A stretch of DNA of 6,193 bases. It comes from JAIVJN01 sp036732565 (lineage in GTDB: Bacteria; Acidobacteriota; Vicinamibacteria; Vicinamibacterales; UBA2999). The notes below the pieces were generated by a model. That model searched no databases and was not told the DNA's origin. It worked only from the letters and a program-made list of their open reading frames with translations. The stretch lies in NCBI GenBank assembly GCA_036732565.1, contig DAINCF010000440.1:1-6193 (forward strand), read 5' to 3'. Shown piece by piece: positions 6,043 to 6,193 of the stretch. Each line of letters opens with the position of its first letter. The stretch's first letter is position 1. The translations under genes were made by a program, and so were the position numbers.

Positions 6043-6193
6043 GAGCGCGATTCATTGACCCTAAGAGCGATCCTTGAATCGATGGACAGACGACTGTGAC
6101 GTCGGTCGAGAAAGCAGCTCGACGATCACCCATCGGGGGCTCTCCCGCCGCGAACCCACTTCCGCAGCCGGCAGACTGCGCTTCCGCCGTCGA
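6043..6193. other. Right-edge stretch without a supportable gene
   Basis: No convincing coding region is visible. Two weak inverted repeats occur: CGATTCA (6048-6054) with TGAATCG (6075-6081), and GTCGAG (6105-6110) with CTCGAC (6118-6123). Neither is followed by a T-run, so neither is a clear terminator for the transporter. On the minus strand a frame is open from the window edge to a TAG at 6061-6063 (43 residues, Arg/Ser-rich); it could be the tail of a gene lying to the right, but nothing in it is recognised. A GTG at 6096 opens a plus-strand frame to the edge with no family likeness. Confidence 0.5.

Noticed and set aside
1..6193. CRISPR array, tRNA, rRNA, insertion sequence or defence system
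   Set aside because: No spaced repeats, cloverleaf-like segment, transposase-like protein or nuclease/toxin domain was seen on either strand.

Overview
The window is GC-rich, tightly packed bacterial DNA with strong G/C preference at third codon positions and short intergenic gaps. The gene content (a Tat-exported two-subunit molybdenum hydroxylase, a MocR-type regulator, a DMT/EamA transporter, an SDR oxidoreductase and a GTAG-headed intergenic hairpin) would suit a soil-type GC-rich lineage such as Acidobacteriota (Vicinamibacteria-like). That placement is inference from protein style, not from a phylogenetic marker. No rRNA, tRNA, CRISPR array, insertion sequence or phage gene was seen.

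Layout from left to right. (1) Positions 2-619, plus strand: the 3' three quarters or so of a short-chain dehydrogenase/reductase; its start and the front of the NAD(P)-binding fold lie outside the window. (2) Positions 620-698: a convergent gap holding a GTAG...CTAC hairpin that resembles a REP element and could also terminate transcription. (3) Positions 699-5059, minus strand: three co-directional genes read right to left. They are a MocR/GntR-type PLP-dependent regulator, a 2Fe-2S small subunit, and a molybdopterin-binding large subunit of the xanthine dehydrogenase/isoquinoline 1-oxidoreductase type. The two enzyme subunits overlap by 4 bp (ATGA), and the regulator ends only 39 bp before the small subunit. 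(4) Positions 5060-5130: a short, unusually AT-rich divergent control region with a perfect 8-bp inverted repeat (GGTCCATA-N12-TATGGACC). (5) Positions 5131-6042, plus strand: an EamA/DMT-family membrane transporter. (6) Positions 6043-6193: no gene that can be supported.

Working model: the MocR regulator binds the shared divergent region, controlling itself and the EamA transporter. If transcription reads through the 39-bp gap, it also controls the molybdenum hydroxylase. The MocR/EamA divergent pair is a familiar arrangement; the co-directional link to a periplasmic molybdenum hydroxylase is the less usual part. I did not see an entirely new system. The most noteworthy items are the operator, this possible three-part regulon and the REP-like hairpin.
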